Shown one piece after another: positions 19,180 to 29,549 of a stretch of DNA of 64,000 bases. Numbering within the stretch: the stretch's first letter is position 1; each line of letters starts with the position of its first letter. The notes beneath the pieces were generated by a model. It saw nothing but the letters and a program-made list of their open reading frames with translations, had not been told where the DNA came from and searched no databases. Position numbers and translations under genes: made by a program. Origin of the DNA: Streptomyces sp. F001 (GTDB lineage: Bacteria > Actinomycetota > Actinomycetes > Streptomycetales > Streptomycetaceae). Location of the stretch: the NCBI RefSeq assembly GCF_004187715.1, contig NZ_QZWF01000002.1, positions 868,001-932,000 on the forward strand. Direction: 5' to 3'.

Positions 19180-22100
19180 ATGCACAGACCACGGGCCGTA
19201 AGGCTCTTGGCCTCGAGTGCGGCGCTGGCGGTCCTCGCGACCGTCGCGCCGATGACGCCGGCATTCGCGGCACCACCCGATACGGGCCGACTCGCAGACT
19301 CCCTCAGCGACTTCTTCACCGACGAGGAGCAGGAACCGGCTGATCCGCCGGAGCTCCCCGACACCGATGTCCCGGCCAATGACAAGCTCGCCAAGGCGAA
19401 GAACGCTCCGAAGGCCAAGCGGGTCAAGGAGCTGACGGATCGGCGGACGCCGTACTCCCGTCACTGGCGCATGTCGGACGGGCGGGTCCAGTCCGAGGTC
19501 TCGGCCATGCCCACCTCGTACGAGACGGGCAAGGGCGAGGACGCCGAGTGGAAGCCGATCGACACGGCGGTCACCGGCACCGGCCGCAAGGGTTTCGAGA
19601 AGGCGAACACCACCAACCTCGCCCGGACCTACTTCGGTTCACGCCCCGGTGAGCTGGTCCGCTTCGAGCTCGACGAGGGCCACTGGGTCGCCATCGGCCT
19701 GAAGAACGCCGGTGCCGCGAAGCTGACCCCGGCGGTCGACGGCAACAAGGTCACCTACAAGGACGCGCTGGGCCAGGGGATCGATCTCTCCTACACGGTC
19801 GGCAACGGCAGCGTGAAGGAGGACATCGTCCTCAACGAGCGGCCGAAGGGCACGCTTTCCTTCGAGTTCACGCTCATCACGGGCGGCCTGACCGCGAAGT
19901 CGGAGAAGGACGGCACCATCTCGCTGTACGGCGAGAACTCCCCTGTCGGCACTCCCGCGTTGGTGATCCCCGCGCCGTTCATGACGGACGCGAAGAAGGA
20001 TGCCGCCTCGGCGTACGGCACCACCGGAACCGACGCCGTCCGTCAGGTCCTGTCCGGCAAGGACGGAACGTACGGCATCAGTCTGAAGCCGGACGCCAAG
20101 TGGCTGGCGGCGCCTGAGCGCGAGTACCCGGTGACGGTCGACCCGACGGTGACGATCGCGCCGACGCCGTCACAGTCCGCGGACGCGATGATCTCCTCGG
20201 ACGACCCGAGCGCCAACTACGCGGACCTCTGGCGCCTTTCGGTCGGCAACACCAGCACCGGCACGTCACGTGCGCTGCTGCGGTTCGGCCTGTCCGGCAT
20301 ACCCGTCGGCACACAGCTGGATTCGGCCGAACTGAAGCTGTACTACGACCAGACGCACACCACCGGCGCCACCGAGGTCCAGCTGGAGGCGCACCGCGCC
20401 ACCACGGCGTGGACCGAGGCGGGCGCCACCTGGAACAACGCAGGCGGCATCACCGGTGAGCTGTCCGGCACGTCGGTCCTCGTCGACGACGGCGACTCCG
20501 GCACCACAGCCGCCCAGGGCGCCTGGCCCACCTCCGGGAACACCGCGTACACGCAGTACGCGATCGGGCAGGACTACCGGTACAACAAGGACGCCACGGC
20601 GGGTGACAAGTACACCTGGCGGCCGAGCCTCCCCGAGGACGGCGAGTACCAGGTCGACGTCCACTACGTCCCGGCCTCCGACCGCGCCACCAACGCGCCC
20701 TACACGGTGACGTACGACGGCGGCACCAAGACCTACCCGGTGAACCAGCAGGTGGGCAGCGAGGGTGTCTGGAAGCCGCTGGGCAAGCACCCGTTCAAGG
20801 CGGGCACCACCGGCCAGGTCGTGCTCGGTGACGGCCCCGCCTCGACCTCCACGACCGTCCTCGCGGACGCCGTGCGCTTCACCAAGGGCGGTGTGGTCAC
20901 CAAGCAGCCGCAGGAGGTCAACACCTGGCACTCCTTCCCGGTGACCAAGACCGTCCAGCAGTGGCTCGACGGCACCTACGAGAACCACGGCTTCGTGGTG
21001 AAGGCCGCCGACGAGTCCGCGAGCGCCCCCAAGGGCGGCCCCCGGTACGAGGCCGCCGAGTACGCCTACAAGGGCGAGGTCGCCAACTACCCGAAGCTGG
21101 TCCTCACCTGGGGCAACCAGGGTGTCGACGTCGACCCGCCGAAGGTCGTCCACTCCACCGGTGCCGAGCTGAACTGGCCCGCGTACACCGACCCGTCGAC
21201 CTCGCAGGGCGACGACATCGTCGAGTACCAGGTCCACCGCAGCGTTTTCCAGCACTTCAAGCCCTCCTCGCAGACCCTGGTCTCCCCGGTCGCCAAGGAC
21301 ACGCGCACGTACACGGACACCTCGGCCCGGCCGACCCCGGCCGACTCCGCCGAGGAGTTCGGTGACGCGTACTACTACATGGTCGCGGTGAAGACCCGTG
21401 ACGGGCAGATCCTCCCGTCCGTCACGGAGCTGGTGCGTCTGCCGAAGGCCGGCCGCACCACGGTAGTGCTGCAGGCCGGGCAGAGCGACACCACGCTCTC
21501 CTCCACCGAGTCCGCCACCGGTCACGACACGCTCACCGACGCGGGTGTCGCCCACCCGTGGCTGTCGGTGGGCAACAACTCGGCCACGTACGGCAACACC
21601 CGTGCCGTACTGAAGTTCCCCACCGTCAGCGAGATCCCGAGCAACGCCCGGGTCCTCGAGGCGCAGCTGAACATGTGGGGCTTCCAGACCACAACCGACT
21701 CGAGCGGCGCGATCTACGAAGCCCACGGCCTGACCCGCGACTTCGACGAGGCCACGGCTTCCTGGACCAAGGCCGGCTCCACCACCTCGTGGAGCACGCC
21801 CGGTGGTGACATGGACGCCGCCGTCTCCGACACCGTCGGCACGGTCACCAACGACCCGGCGCGGCAGTTCTGGTACGTCACCTCGCTGGCCCAGAACTGG
21901 ATCTCGAACCCGTCCAGCAACCACGGCCTCGCGGTCAAGCTGCGCGACGAGTCGACGGCCGGCCCGCGAGAGCGGACGCTGTTCCTCTCCTCCGAGGCCG
22001 AGGAGCCGCAGCTGCGCCCGCAGCTGGTCGTCACGTACCTGACGAAGTCGACGGAGTCGACGTACCACGCCCCGTACACGCCGTCCCGGATGATCCCGGG

Positions 22101-25100
22101 CGACGAGTACACCGTCGACGTCACCGTCACCAACACCACCACCAGCGCCTGGACGGCGGGCGACTACGCGCTGTCCTACACCTGGTCGCTCCCGGACGGC
22201 ACCGACGCCACCACCGGCGGCAACCAGCTGGAGACGGTGCTGCCGAACGAGGTCCTGCCCGGTGACTCGGTCACCGTGCCGGCGAAGCTGAAGGCCCCGA
22301 TCAACTCGGACTCCGGCAACAAGCGCCTGGACTACGTGCTGAAGTGGGACCTGAAGAACACCGCCACCGGCACCTGGCTGTCCGCCGGCGAGGGCATCGC
22401 CCCGCTGGCGCAGAACGTCCGCACCGAGGACCCGACCTCCAACCAGCTCGGTCTGGAGAAGTTCTACTCGTACGCGGGCAAGAACACCGGTGCGGGCTCG
22501 TCGCTGATGACGAACCTGTACGCGGGCAACACGGTCTGGCAGTACAACGCGTTCTCCAACCCGGGCCGCGGCATCGCCACCTTCGCCCGGTTCGCGTACA
22601 ACTCGCAGGACACCTCCGACACGGTCCTCGGCCACGGCTGGTCGGCGCAGCTCGCCATGCCGCTCCGGCTCGGCGCCGCACTGGACTTCCACCCCAACCC
22701 GGACCCGACGGAGGTCACCCTCCCCGACGGCGACGGTACGGCGCATGTCTTCCGCAAGCAGGACGACGGCAGTTGGCGGGCCCCGGCCGGTGTGCACTAT
22801 CTGCTGCGGCAGGGCGCCGGCGTGGACTGCAAGCCGAACGCCGACGGCGACCCGCGCGCCTGGTCGCTGACGCGTCCGGACCGCACCCAGTTCTTCTTCG
22901 ACTGCGACGGCTATCTGACGTCGATCGTCGACAAGAACGGCAACACGCAGACGTATACGTACGCCGAGCGCAAGTCGAACAACAAGCCCGTCAAGTTCCT
23001 CACGTACATCGAGGACCCGGCGCGGCGCCAGTCGCTCACGGTCGAGTACTACACGAAGGCCGACACCAACAGCCCGAAGATCATCGACCACGTCAAGTCG
23101 ATGACCGACATCTCGGGCCGCAAGGTCACCTTCGAGTACTCCGACAAGGGCCTGCTCACGAAGCTCACCGACGGCGCGGGCACGTCCCAGCCCAAGGTCT
23201 TCGGCTTCACGTACGACATGGAGCAGGGCAACAAGAACGCCAAGCTGGTCAAGGTCACCGACCCGCGGGGGAACGGGACTTCGCTCGACTACTACTACCC
23301 GAGCGAGGGTGACGATCCGAAGTTCCACTGGAATACGCAGACGCTGACGGACCGCCTCGGCGGGACGACCGGCTATGCGTACGCGGATCCGGATGGGACG
23401 GCGGGGTCGGTCATCAACACCAAGGTGACCGATGCCGAGAACCACACGAGTGAGTACGTGATCGACGGCTACGGCCGTGCCACCGCCATGACCAACGCCA
23501 AGTCCGAGACCACGAAGATGGCCTGGGACACGGACAACAACGTGACGCGCATCGAGGAGGCCAACGGCGCCGTCACGACCTGGAAGTACGACCCGAACAC
23601 CGGTTATCCGCTGGAGCAGAAGGACGCCGAGGCCAACAAGAACGGCACCGAGGCGCAGACCTTCACGTACTCCTACGGACTCGACGGCCATATCGCGGAC
23701 CTCTTCGAGAAGAAGTCCCCCGAGGGCCGCACCTACCGCTTCGGCTATGACACCAAGGGCAACCTGACTGCGGTCACCGACCCGAAGGGCATCGCCTCCG
23801 ACACGGAGGGCGACTACACCGCGCGCACCGAGTACGACGCCTACGGCCAGGTCATCAAGGAGACCGACGCCAACGGGCACGCCACGCAGTACAGCGGGTT
23901 CGAGCCGGTCGGCTATCCGCGGACCATCAAGGACGCGGCCGGAAACGACTCGCAGTTCGCGTATGACGTACGGGGCAATGTCACCGAGGTCGTCAACGCC
24001 AAGGGCGCCAAGGTCACCCAGGCCTATGACACCTTCGGCCGGCCCTTGGAGAAGAAGGAGCCCGTCAAGCAGGCCGACGGCGACTTCATCGTCACGCCCG
24101 CACCGGTCTACGACGCCAACGACAACATCACCAAGGTGACGGCGCCCAACGGCGCGGTCTCCAGCACGGTGTACGACGACGCCGACCAGGCGGTCGAGAC
24201 GGTCGACCCGGGCGACGAGGCATCGGATCCGGGCCGGAAGACGACGACCGCGTACGACAAGGTCGGCAATGTCGTCAAGGTCACGGGGCCGCAGGGCAAT
24301 CTGACGCCCGAGGAAGGCGACTTCACCGCCACCACCGTGTACGACGCGGCCTACCAGCCGGTCGAGATGGTGGACGCCGAGGGCAACAAGGCGACGGTGT
24401 CGTACGACAACGTCGGCAATGTCGTGAAGATCGTCGACCCGCGCAAGAACGCCACCGAGGATCCCGACGACTACACCACCCGTTACGAGTACGACCTCAA
24501 CCACCGCACCAAGCGCACCATCGACGCCCTGGAGTGGGCGACCTCGGTCCGCTACGACAAGGACGGCCTGCAGATCGCGCAGACCGACGCGGAGGGCAAC
24601 GAGTCGCTCGCGACGTACGACGAACGCGGCGCGCTCGTGGAGTCCAGGGTGCCGGTCAAGGAGGACGCCTCCGGCAACGTCACCTCCTACCGCACGACCA
24701 AGTACGAGTACGACCAGGTCGGCAACCGTACGAAGACGATCACTCCGCGCGGCGTCGAAACCACCGACGACGCGACGGACTTCACGTCGGAGACGGTCTA
24801 CGACGAGCTGAACCGGGTGAAGGAGGAGCGCTCCGCCTTCGACAAGGACGACTCGACGTACGCCACACCGGACTCGGTGTTCTACCACTACGACTCCGTC
24901 GGCAACCTGCAGTCGGTCTCGGCTCCGCCGTCCGACGGCCAGACGGTGCGCAACGTCACCGAGTACACGTACTACGACAACGGCTGGACCGAGACGTCGA
25001 AGGACCCGTGGGACATCACCACGGCCTACGAGTACAACAAGCTCGGCCAGCAGACGAAGAACACGCTCACCTCGGCGGGCGGATCCCAGCAGCGCACCAT

Positions 25101-28100
25101 GACCTGGGACTACTACCTGTCCGGCAACGAGAAGGCCCGCTCGGACAACGGTGTGCCCGTCGGCAGGCACGTGGTGCTCGTCGACAGCTCGGACTTCAAC
25201 AACACGGCGCTCCAGGGAAACTGGACGCGCACCCAGGCCGAGCAGCAGTACGGATACGACACGTACTCGCATCCCGCGGGTGATGGCAGCGCCTCCCTGT
25301 CGTGGCAGCTGAACATCCCGCAGAACGGCACCTACGAGGTCTTCGTACGGCACCCGAAGGTGACCGGGGCCGCGAGTGATGCCTCCTTCAAGGTCGATCA
25401 CGACGGTGGCAGCGCCACGAAGACGGTCGACCAGACCCAGCGCGCCGGCGAATGGATCTCGCTCGGCAGCTACGCGTTCGTGGAGGACGGTCCGCAGAAG
25501 GTCACGCTGACCGACAAGGCGAACGGGACGGTCCTGGCCGACTCGGTGAAGCTGGTGCGCTCCAACACCGGTGACACGGACACGGAGCAGAAGGACTTCA
25601 CCTACAAGTACAACGCGAACGGCAACAAGACGGAGGTCCGTGACCTCTCGCCGGGCGCGAAGATCGACACGTACAAGATCGCGTACGACGGTCTCAACCG
25701 GATCAGGACGGTCGAGGAACTCGCGGCCGGCACGGTCAAGAACACCACCGCGCTGACCTACGACGAGAACGGCAACCCGCTCACGTCGACGCACGACCTG
25801 ACCTGGTCGAAGATCGAGTACGACGAGCGCGACCTGGTCAAGAAGGTGACCAACGCCGATTCGCCCAGTGCGGGCAATCAGCAGATCACCTCGATGACCT
25901 ACACCGGGCGCGGCCAGCTCCTGAAGCAGACCAAGCCCAACGGCAACACGCTCGAGATGCAGTACTACCCCGACGGGTCGGTCCGGCAGTCGCTGGAGAA
26001 GACCTCGGGCGGCAGCCTCGTGGCGCAGCACGATCTGGAGTACACGCCCAACGGGCACCGCTCCAAGGACGTGCTCAAGCTGATGAACGCCGACGACAAC
26101 TCGGCCCACATCGACAACACGTACTCCTTCACCTACGACCCGCAGGACCGCATCACCAAGGTCGACAAGGCGGGCGACGCCCCGGCGACCGAGGAGTACC
26201 GCTACGACCGCAACAGCAACATCGTCGAGCAGACGGTGGACGGCATCACCACGACCCAGCGCTACGACCGCAACCGGCTTCTGTCGGCCTCGTCGCAGGG
26301 CGTGACGTCCACCTACAACTACGACCCGCTGGGCCGGCTCGACACCGTCAGCACGGGTGGCCAGACGGCCGAGAAGTACACGTACGACGGCTTCGACCGC
26401 ACCGTGAAGGTGCGTGCCGGCAGTGGTGCGACGGCCCAGACCACCAGCTATGTCTTCGACCCCTTCGACCGGACGGTCTCCCAGACCACATCCGGCGACC
26501 AGGGCAAGACGACGGTGTTCACCTACCTCGGACTCGACACCACGCTCCTGCGCGAGACCGTGGACGGCAAGGCCGACAAGGACTACCAGTACCTCGCCGG
26601 CGGCCAGCGGGCCACGCAGATCAAGCACAAGGACGACGGCGCCAAGGAGGTCTCGCAGTACGTCACCAGCCCGCGCGGCGATGTCGAGGCGATCACGAAG
26701 GAGGACGGCAACACCCGCGCCACGTATGGCTACACGGCCTACGGCAGTGACGACGAGTCCCAGATGACCGGTGCGGACAAGCCGGCATCGGGGGGTGAGG
26801 TGCAGGACTCGTACAACGCGTTCCGCTTCAACTCCTCGCGCTTCGACGCCTCGTCGGGCACGTACGACATGGGCTTCCGCAACTACGACCCGGGCCTGAA
26901 CCGCTTCCTGACCCGGGACTCGTACAGCGGAGCACTGGCCGACATCTCGCTGGCCACCGACCCGTTCACCGGTAACCGGTACGCGTTCGCGGGCGGCAAC
27001 CCGATCAGCTTCGTCGAGCTCGACGGACACCTGTTCGGGCTCTCGCTCTCCGACATCGGGCACGCCGCGCTCGACGTGGTCGGCATGGTCCCCGTCGTGG
27101 GCGAGGTCGCGGACGTCGCCAACGGCATCTGGTACGCGGCCGAGGGCAATTACGCCGACGCCGCCCTCTCGCTCGCCTCGGCGATCCCGCTGGTGGGCTA
27201 CGGGGCGACGGCGGTCAAGGCAGGCAAGTACGCCGCGAAGGGCATCGAGGCCGCCGACAGCGCCAACGATGCGCGCAAGGCGGCGGACAACGTCGGCGAC
27301 GCGGCCGACACGGCAGGCGACGCCCGCAAGGCGGACGGCCCCGACGGGACGACGACGAAGTCGCCGGACCAGCCGGATCCGAAGACCTGCAAGACCAACA
27401 GCTTCACACCCGGTACGCAGGTCGTCCTCGCGGACGGCAGCACCACGGACATCGAGAAGCTGAAGGTCGGCGACCAGGTCGTGGCCACCGACCCGGAGAC
27501 GGGTGCCACCGAGGCCCGCTACGTCACCAACGCCCGCAGCCACAAGGGCGTGAAGGACCTCGTCACCCTCACCGTCGACCGTGACGGCAAGGACGGCAAG
27601 GCCAAGCCGGTCGAGATCACCTCGACGGCCGCGCACCTTTACTGGCTGCCGGACTTCGGCAGGTGGGCCGAGGCCAAGAACCTCAAGTCCGGCATGTGGC
27701 TGCAGACCTCCGCCGGTACCTGGGTCCAGATCACCGCGATCGACACCGCGCACCGCACGGAGCGCGTCTACAACCTGTCGGTCGAGGGCGTCCACACGTA
27801 CTACGTGGGCGCGGGCCACACCGCCGTTCTCGTTCACAACTGTGGCTATGAGAACGAGGCGATCGCCGCGCAGAAGCGCGCGGACGACCTCAAGAAGCAG
27901 TGGGGCAAGGGCCACGACTACTCGACGGTCGCCGTGATCGGTGTGCGCAACAAGATCACGGGTGAGATCAGCGAGAAGGTGGCGCTGGCCGGCGGCAAGA
28001 ACATCGACGAGGTCGGCCAGAACGTCCTCAAGAACGGCGAGGAGTTCATCCAGGGCCAGCCGGTGCCCGGCCGCCTCACGGCCAAGGGCAAGCAGGCGTA

Positions 28101-28302
28101 CGAGCACGCCGAAGAGGCCGTGTTCAACTGGGTGAAGAAGGACCCGAACCTCGAAGTCGTCTACGGCGGCACCTCGCGCAACGTCTGCAAGGGCGTATGC
28201 GCGCCGCTCGTGCAGCAGACGATGAACCTGGGCGGCAAGGTATTCCGAGGGAGGGGGGACAAGACGCAGTTCAGGATGTTCTGGCTCACCACGCGGTACT
28301 AG
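19180..28302 (+). CDS. Giant secreted RHS-repeat polymorphic toxin with Hint and deaminase-like tip
   Basis: A 3040-residue protein. Signal peptide ending in PAFA-APPD (about residue 31). A DNRLRE-type beta domain lies at about residues 324-430 (SRALLRFGLSGIP), with a second copy at about 780-940. Golvesin-like carbohydrate-binding-type domains lie at about 462-575 and 1998-2128 (GTYEVFVRHPK). RHS/YD repeats fill about 1100-2600 (for example YDRNRLLSAS, YTYDGFDRTV), ending in the RHS core with NRYAFAGGNPISFVELDGH. A Hint autoprotease follows (about 2737-2888; CKTNSFTPGTQV ... LVHNC). The last 150 residues carry HAEEA and CKGVC, the H-A-E and C-x(2-4)-C pattern of zinc nucleic-acid deaminases. 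The RHS shell should enclose the tip, and Hint should release it. The gene is free of frameshifts over 9 kb. Confidence 0.92.
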   Translation: MHRPRAVRLLASSAALAVLATVAPMTPAFAAPPDTGRLADSLSDFFTDEEQEPADPPELPDTDVPANDKLAKAKNAPKAKRVKELTDRRTPYSRHWRMSDGRVQSEVSAMPTSYETGKGEDAEWKPIDTAVTGTGRKGFEKANTTNLARTYFGSRPGELVRFELDEGHWVAIGLKNAGAAKLTPAVDGNKVTYKDALGQGIDLSYTVGNGSVKEDIVLNERPKGTLSFEFTLITGGLTAKSEKDGTISLYGENSPVGTPALVIPAPFMTDAKKDAASAYGTTGTDAVRQVLSGKDGTYGISLKPDAKWLAAPEREYPVTVDPTVTIAPTPSQSADAMISSDDPSANYADLWRLSVGNTSTGTSRALLRFGLSGIPVGTQLDSAELKLYYDQTHTTGATEVQLEAHRATTAWTEAGATWNNAGGITGELSGTSVLVDDGDSGTTAAQGAWPTSGNTAYTQYAIGQDYRYNKDATAGDKYTWRPSLPEDGEYQVDVHYVPASDRATNAPYTVTYDGGTKTYPVNQQVGSEGVWKPLGKHPFKAGTTGQVVLGDGPASTSTTVLADAVRFTKGGVVTKQPQEVNTWHSFPVTKTVQQWLDGTYENHGFVVKAADESASAPKGGPRYEAAEYAYKGEVANYPKLVLTWGNQGVDVDPPKVVHSTGAELNWPAYTDPSTSQGDDIVEYQVHRSVFQHFKPSSQTLVSPVAKDTRTYTDTSARPTPADSAEEFGDAYYYMVAVKTRDGQILPSVTELVRLPKAGRTTVVLQAGQSDTTLSSTESATGHDTLTDAGVAHPWLSVGNNSATYGNTRAVLKFPTVSEIPSNARVLEAQLNMWGFQTTTDSSGAIYEAHGLTRDFDEATASWTKAGSTTSWSTPGGDMDAAVSDTVGTVTNDPARQFWYVTSLAQNWISNPSSNHGLAVKLRDESTAGPRERTLFLSSEAEEPQLRPQLVVTYLTKSTESTYHAPYTPSRMIPGDEYTVDVTVTNTTTSAWTAGDYALSYTWSLPDGTDATTGGNQLETVLPNEVLPGDSVTVPAKLKAPINSDSGNKRLDYVLKWDLKNTATGTWLSAGEGIAPLAQNVRTEDPTSNQLGLEKFYSYAGKNTGAGSSLMTNLYAGNTVWQYNAFSNPGRGIATFARFAYNSQDTSDTVLGHGWSAQLAMPLRLGAALDFHPNPDPTEVTLPDGDGTAHVFRKQDDGSWRAPAGVHYLLRQGAGVDCKPNADGDPRAWSLTRPDRTQFFFDCDGYLTSIVDKNGNTQTYTYAERKSNNKPVKFLTYIEDPARRQSLTVEYYTKADTNSPKIIDHVKSMTDISGRKVTFEYSDKGLLTKLTDGAGTSQPKVFGFTYDMEQGNKNAKLVKVTDPRGNGTSLDYYYPSEGDDPKFHWNTQTLTDRLGGTTGYAYADPDGTAGSVINTKVTDAENHTSEYVIDGYGRATAMTNAKSETTKMAWDTDNNVTRIEEANGAVTTWKYDPNTGYPLEQKDAEANKNGTEAQTFTYSYGLDGHIADLFEKKSPEGRTYRFGYDTKGNLTAVTDPKGIASDTEGDYTARTEYDAYGQVIKETDANGHATQYSGFEPVGYPRTIKDAAGNDSQFAYDVRGNVTEVVNAKGAKVTQAYDTFGRPLEKKEPVKQADGDFIVTPAPVYDANDNITKVTAPNGAVSSTVYDDADQAVETVDPGDEASDPGRKTTTAYDKVGNVVKVTGPQGNLTPEEGDFTATTVYDAAYQPVEMVDAEGNKATVSYDNVGNVVKIVDPRKNATEDPDDYTTRYEYDLNHRTKRTIDALEWATSVRYDKDGLQIAQTDAEGNESLATYDERGALVESRVPVKEDASGNVTSYRTTKYEYDQVGNRTKTITPRGVETTDDATDFTSETVYDELNRVKEERSAFDKDDSTYATPDSVFYHYDSVGNLQSVSAPPSDGQTVRNVTEYTYYDNGWTETSKDPWDITTAYEYNKLGQQTKNTLTSAGGSQQRTMTWDYYLSGNEKARSDNGVPVGRHVVLVDSSDFNNTALQGNWTRTQAEQQYGYDTYSHPAGDGSASLSWQLNIPQNGTYEVFVRHPKVTGAASDASFKVDHDGGSATKTVDQTQRAGEWISLGSYAFVEDGPQKVTLTDKANGTVLADSVKLVRSNTGDTDTEQKDFTYKYNANGNKTEVRDLSPGAKIDTYKIAYDGLNRIRTVEELAAGTVKNTTALTYDENGNPLTSTHDLTWSKIEYDERDLVKKVTNADSPSAGNQQITSMTYTGRGQLLKQTKPNGNTLEMQYYPDGSVRQSLEKTSGGSLVAQHDLEYTPNGHRSKDVLKLMNADDNSAHIDNTYSFTYDPQDRITKVDKAGDAPATEEYRYDRNSNIVEQTVDGITTTQRYDRNRLLSASSQGVTSTYNYDPLGRLDTVSTGGQTAEKYTYDGFDRTVKVRAGSGATAQTTSYVFDPFDRTVSQTTSGDQGKTTVFTYLGLDTTLLRETVDGKADKDYQYLAGGQRATQIKHKDDGAKEVSQYVTSPRGDVEAITKEDGNTRATYGYTAYGSDDESQMTGADKPASGGEVQDSYNAFRFNSSRFDASSGTYDMGFRNYDPGLNRFLTRDSYSGALADISLATDPFTGNRYAFAGGNPISFVELDGHLFGLSLSDIGHAALDVVGMVPVVGEVADVANGIWYAAEGNYADAALSLASAIPLVGYGATAVKAGKYAAKGIEAADSANDARKAADNVGDAADTAGDARKADGPDGTTTKSPDQPDPKTCKTNSFTPGTQVVLADGSTTDIEKLKVGDQVVATDPETGATEARYVTNARSHKGVKDLVTLTVDRDGKDGKAKPVEITSTAAHLYWLPDFGRWAEAKNLKSGMWLQTSAGTWVQITAIDTAHRTERVYNLSVEGVHTYYVGAGHTAVLVHNCGYENEAIAAQKRADDLKKQWGKGHDYSTVAVIGVRNKITGEISEKVALAGGKNIDEVGQNVLKNGEEFIQGQPVPGRLTAKGKQAYEHAEEAVFNWVKKDPNLEVVYGGTSRNVCKGVCAPLVQQTMNLGGKVFRGRGDKTQFRMFWLTTRY
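27846..28302 (+). other. C-terminal toxin domain of the RHS protein
   Basis: The variable tip begins right after the VHNC end of the Hint domain. It contains HAEEAVFNW (near 28108) and SRNVCKGVCAP (near 28180-28205), in the right order and spacing for a cytidine deaminase-like fold, where His and two Cys bind zinc and Glu is the proton shuttle. The Cys spacing is C-x3-C rather than the commoner C-x2-C, and no Pro precedes the first Cys, so assignment is by motif only. Confidence 0.6.
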
Positions 28303-28328
28303 CCATGCGCTGACCCCGTGATGCAAGC

Positions 28329-28356
28329 GGCCCGCCGGTCCCCGGACCGGCGGGCC
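28329..28356. terminator. Bidirectional terminator hairpin between convergent genes
   Basis: Perfect 13-base inverted repeat (GGCCCGCCGGTCC / GGACCGGCGGGCC) with a 2-base loop, 26 bases after the RHS stop and 30 bases before the end of the opposing gene. It can serve both convergent transcripts. Confidence 0.8.
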
Positions 28357-28386
28357 GTATCGCGTGTGTGTTCTCCGCCGAAGCTG

Positions 28387-29502
28387 TCAGCCTTCCTGCG
28401 CCAACTCCCATACGAGGACGGCCGTCCGGTCCTCGGAGACCGTGTACCAGGCTCCTTCGCCCGCTGACCGCACCGGTCCGCAGACGGGCTCCGGATAGCT
28501 GATCCGGGCCCGCAGCGCCATATCGGCCGTGCCGACCAGCCAGTGGCGGCCCGGTCCGTATCCGGCGTCGCTGCCCGAGGTGCCCGCGACGACCGTGGTC
28601 TCGTCGATGAAGGCGGCTTCGAAGTCCCAGTAGACGCGGCCCTCTTGGGGATACGGCGGCACGGCGGGGTCCGCGTCCAGGTCCCGCAGTATCGCGCCGT
28701 CGTCCGCCGCGTGCAGATAGAGCGCGTCCTGCTGGACATCGGTGGCGAGGAGATGCCGGCCGGAAGGGCTCACGTCGAGGAGCACGGTCTCGTCGTCGAC
28801 CTTCCGTACGGACAGCACCCCGCCGTCCAGCCGGCCCCACAGCGCCGGAGAACCCTCCTCGCCCTCGCCGATGCTCAGGCCCATCTGTGCCGGGTCGGGA
28901 GGCACGGTGTGGAAGGATCCCGAGGCCACGGTGCCCGTGCCCGTACGTGCCAGGACCCGGCCGTCGGCGGCGTCGAGGACCAGCCAGAACTCATCGGACT
29001 CCACGTCCTCCCCGTCGCCCGCCAGAGGGCCGCGCACATGGGCCCACAGGAGCTTGCCGTCGGCGGAGAACGCCGCCGAACCGCTGTCGGGGTACTCGTG
29101 CTCGCCGTCCTCGCCGCGGTCGTCGGCGTACTCGGCGAAGTCCTCGTGCATCTCGGGGCATTCATCGGCCCAGCACGCGTGCCGCACCTCCCAGCGCGTG
29201 GCCCCGGAAACGTCCACCGCCCGCACCGCGTGCAGCCCGGCGAACACGGCGACGTCACCCGAGGGGGAGACCGTGACCGTGCCCAGGTCGCGCGGCCAGG
29301 GAGCGGGGAAGCGCACCAGGTCGCCCGACGCGGGGTCGAGCAAGGCGAGTTCGGTGTCGGCGCGCTGCACGACCAGCCTGCGTCCGCCCGTGTGCAGCAG
29401 GACGGGGGCATCGGCGGAGCCGGCCTCCAGCGGGGCCGGGATGGTGGCGACGAGACGGGCCGCGCGTTGCACGGACCCTCCGTTTATGGGATCGGTGGAC
29501 AT
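28387..29502 (-). CDS. Beta-propeller-like hypothetical protein
   Basis: About 371 residues, start ATG 29500-29502 (MSTDPINGGSVQRAARL). No signal peptide or membrane segment. Repeated blade-like strands are visible (LVVQRADTELALLDPASGDL, VSPSGDVAVFAGLHAVRAVD, FSADGKLLWAHV, VSPSGRHLLATDV), so a cytosolic WD40/quinoprotein-like propeller is likely. Acidic loops (EDGEHEYPDSG). It faces the RHS gene tail to tail, so it is not in the classical position (downstream, same strand) of a toxin immunity gene, though its nearness leaves that open. No enzymatic motif is visible. Confidence 0.75.
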   Translation of the reverse strand: MSTDPINGGSVQRAARLVATIPAPLEAGSADAPVLLHTGGRRLVVQRADTELALLDPASGDLVRFPAPWPRDLGTVTVSPSGDVAVFAGLHAVRAVDVSGATRWEVRHACWADECPEMHEDFAEYADDRGEDGEHEYPDSGSAAFSADGKLLWAHVRGPLAGDGEDVESDEFWLVLDAADGRVLARTGTGTVASGSFHTVPPDPAQMGLSIGEGEEGSPALWGRLDGGVLSVRKVDDETVLLDVSPSGRHLLATDVQQDALYLHAADDGAILRDLDADPAVPPYPQEGRVYWDFEAAFIDETTVVAGTSGSDAGYGPGRHWLVGTADMALRARISYPEPVCGPVRSAGEGAWYTVSEDRTAVLVWELAQEG

Positions 29503-29549
29503 GCACCGCATGCTGGCACACATGCCGGGGTGAGTCCGCCCCGAGGTGG

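Noticed and set aside
20266..28326. Minus-strand open frame of about 2690 codons opposite the RHS gene
   Set aside because: Antisense shadow of the RHS gene; repetitive Val/Arg/Gly composition, no family resemblance and no RBS.
28387..29502. Immunity gene for the RHS toxin
   Set aside because: Convergent orientation and a terminator between them; proximity alone is not enough, so it is left as hypothetical.
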